The notes under the pieces are model-generated. The model saw nothing but the letters and a program-made list of their open reading frames with translations, searched no databases and was not told the origin of the DNA. A DNA stretch of 5,656 nucleotides, from positions 1-5,656 of the forward strand of contig JAOZKP010000148.1 in assembly GCA_029935295.1 (NCBI GenBank), in the 5' to 3' direction. This document shows positions 4,755 through 5,656 of the stretch, one piece after another (the stretch's first letter is position 1; every line of letters begins with the position of its first letter). The DNA comes from a bacterium. GTDB taxonomy: Bacteria; Desulfobacterota; Anaeroferrophillalia; Anaeroferrophillales; Tharpellaceae. The translations under genes were made by a program, and so were the position numbers.

Positions 4755-5531
4755 CTAAAGTGAGCCGCAGAAAACAGTGAAAGATTTTCCTTTGAGGGAT
4801 CCGGCGTAGGTGACCCCGGTCTTTTTTAGGAGTTCCACCGCACCGGCGGTCGGGGCGGAGACTGAAAATATTACAGAAAAGCCGGCTCGGGCGATTTTTA
4901 CCGCCATTTCAAGGTTGATCCGGCCGCTGAAAAGTGCCCCTAAAGAACTCATCTCAATCTTGTTGGTAACGCAATAGCCGACAATTTTATCGAGGGCGTT
5001 AGTTCGGCCGACATCCTCTTCGCAATGTAATATTTTGCCGTCCTTATTGACTAAAGCGACGGCGTGAGCACCGGCAGTTGAGGTGTAGAGAGTCTGTTTT
5101 TCAATCATTTTTTCCGGCAGGTTTACTATCAGATGAGGGGCGAGATAGAACGGTTTCGCCTGATTTTTTTCAACCTGCGGGGCAATTACTGACCAGATGG
5201 CAGACGCAGTTAACGGGCTGACGGCCGCGGTCGGCTCGCGGATATTAAAACGAACCGAGTCGGTTGCCAGGGGTGATTTGCCGTCGCCTTTTTCCGAGAC
5301 TACCAGGCGTTGGGCGGAGATGTCCTGATGCTGATTTATCAGGCCCTGATAATAGAGATAGCCGGTTGCCAACAGAAATTCATTGCCGGGGGTCCGGTGC
5401 AGGGTTACCAGATGTTCACCGTTTATCCAAATCTGCAGAGGGATTTCCATGATTAAAGAACGCTCTTCAGTTTGCCACTGGGCGCTATCATGATTGTATG
5501 TATAGGCCGATGTTTTACGACTTTTAATCAT
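4755..5531 (-). CDS. fdhD: FdhD-like formate dehydrogenase accessory protein lacking the CGxC motif
   Basis: FdhD takes sulfur from a cysteine desulfurase (IscS in E. coli) to sulfurate the molybdenum cofactor of formate dehydrogenases. This 258-residue protein shows the family blocks EIPLQIWINGEHLVTLHRTP (29-48), EFLLATGYLYYQGLI (51-65), TAGAHAVAL (152-160), EEDVGRTNALDKIVGY (171-186), SGRINLEMAVKIARAGF (202-218), SVSAPTAGAVELL (223-235) and a closing strand FTVFC (251-255). The CGxC pair, equivalent to Cys121/Cys124 in E. coli, is missing: the matching stretch after SVRFN (92-96) is IREPTAAVSPLTASAIWSVI with no Cys. The usual EDVGRH is EDVGRT (Thr177). The only cysteines are 170, 187 and 255. 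The frame is open throughout, so no frameshift explains the loss. The ATG has AAGGA nine bases upstream (5541-5545). No formate dehydrogenase gene is visible in the window. The family call is solid; catalytic activity is doubtful. Confidence 0.88.
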   Translation of the reverse strand: MIKSRKTSAYTYNHDSAQWQTEERSLIMEIPLQIWINGEHLVTLHRTPGNEFLLATGYLYYQGLINQHQDISAQRLVVSEKGDGKSPLATDSVRFNIREPTAAVSPLTASAIWSVIAPQVEKNQAKPFYLAPHLIVNLPEKMIEKQTLYTSTAGAHAVALVNKDGKILHCEEDVGRTNALDKIVGYCVTNKIEMSSLGALFSGRINLEMAVKIARAGFSVIFSVSAPTAGAVELLKKTGVTYAGSLKGKSFTVFCGSL

Positions 5532-5656
5532 CTTTTACTATCCTTCATCTGGCTTGTAAAAGGACACGATTTTTTTGTGAAATCAGAATTTTCATTTGTA
5601 TCCTGAAGCTGTTTAACCATTACTCTATATTTTCGGTTTTCGTCAACCATGAATTT
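5532..5656 (-). other. Upstream region of fdhD
   Basis: This 125-base AT-rich stretch holds the fdhD ribosome binding site (AAGGA on the - strand, 5541-5545). A -35-like TTGACG (- strand, 5641-5646) exists, but I find no good -10 at the right distance. No gene or RNA element is recognisable before the window ends. Confidence 0.5.

Noticed and set aside
5617..5646. Possible fdhD promoter on the - strand, TTGACG with a TAATGG hexamer 18 bases on.
   Set aside because: The -10 match is poor, and no better hexamer lies at a suitable distance.
5650..5656. ATG near the right edge on the + strand, possibly a new divergent gene.
   Set aside because: Only seven bases are visible and no ribosome binding site precedes it.

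Overview
The window is a core-genome segment of a bacterium, probably in the former Deltaproteobacteria (Desulfobacterota/Desulfuromonadota). The evidence is the order rpsF - rpsR - DUF2232 membrane protein - rplI - dnaB, together with an fdhD gene. This lineage call rests on gene order and protein character, not on a database search. Base composition looks moderate, near 50% GC, and I see no abrupt shift that would suggest recent transfer.

Left part (1-2412, + strand): a ribosomal-protein operon. rpsF (S6) and rpsR (S18) overlap by one base (TAATG). A small stem-loop carries the rpsR stop codon in its loop. An uncharacterised polytopic membrane protein (DUF2232/YybS-like) and rplI (L9) follow. 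S6 and L9 both carry long acidic C-terminal tails beyond their folded domains.

Middle (2413-2776): a 364-base non-coding stretch. It holds three consecutive stem-loops, a T-rich segment, two candidate sigma-70-type promoters and a larger stem-loop just before dnaB. It probably ends or attenuates the ribosomal transcript and starts a new one for dnaB.

Right part: dnaB (replicative helicase, all motifs present, no intein) is followed after about 20 bases by a UspA-family universal stress protein with a strong Shine-Dalgarno and an intact ATP-binding motif. The convergent fdhD-like gene on the - strand closes the window. It is full length by general shape, but the CGxC cysteine motif needed for sulfur transfer in characterised FdhD is not visible anywhere in it.

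I find no mobile element, CRISPR array, tRNA, rRNA or defence system. Most of the window is ordinary housekeeping. The points most worth a second look are the cysteine-less FdhD, the paired acidic tails on S6 and L9, and the structured leader and apparently absent Shine-Dalgarno of dnaB.
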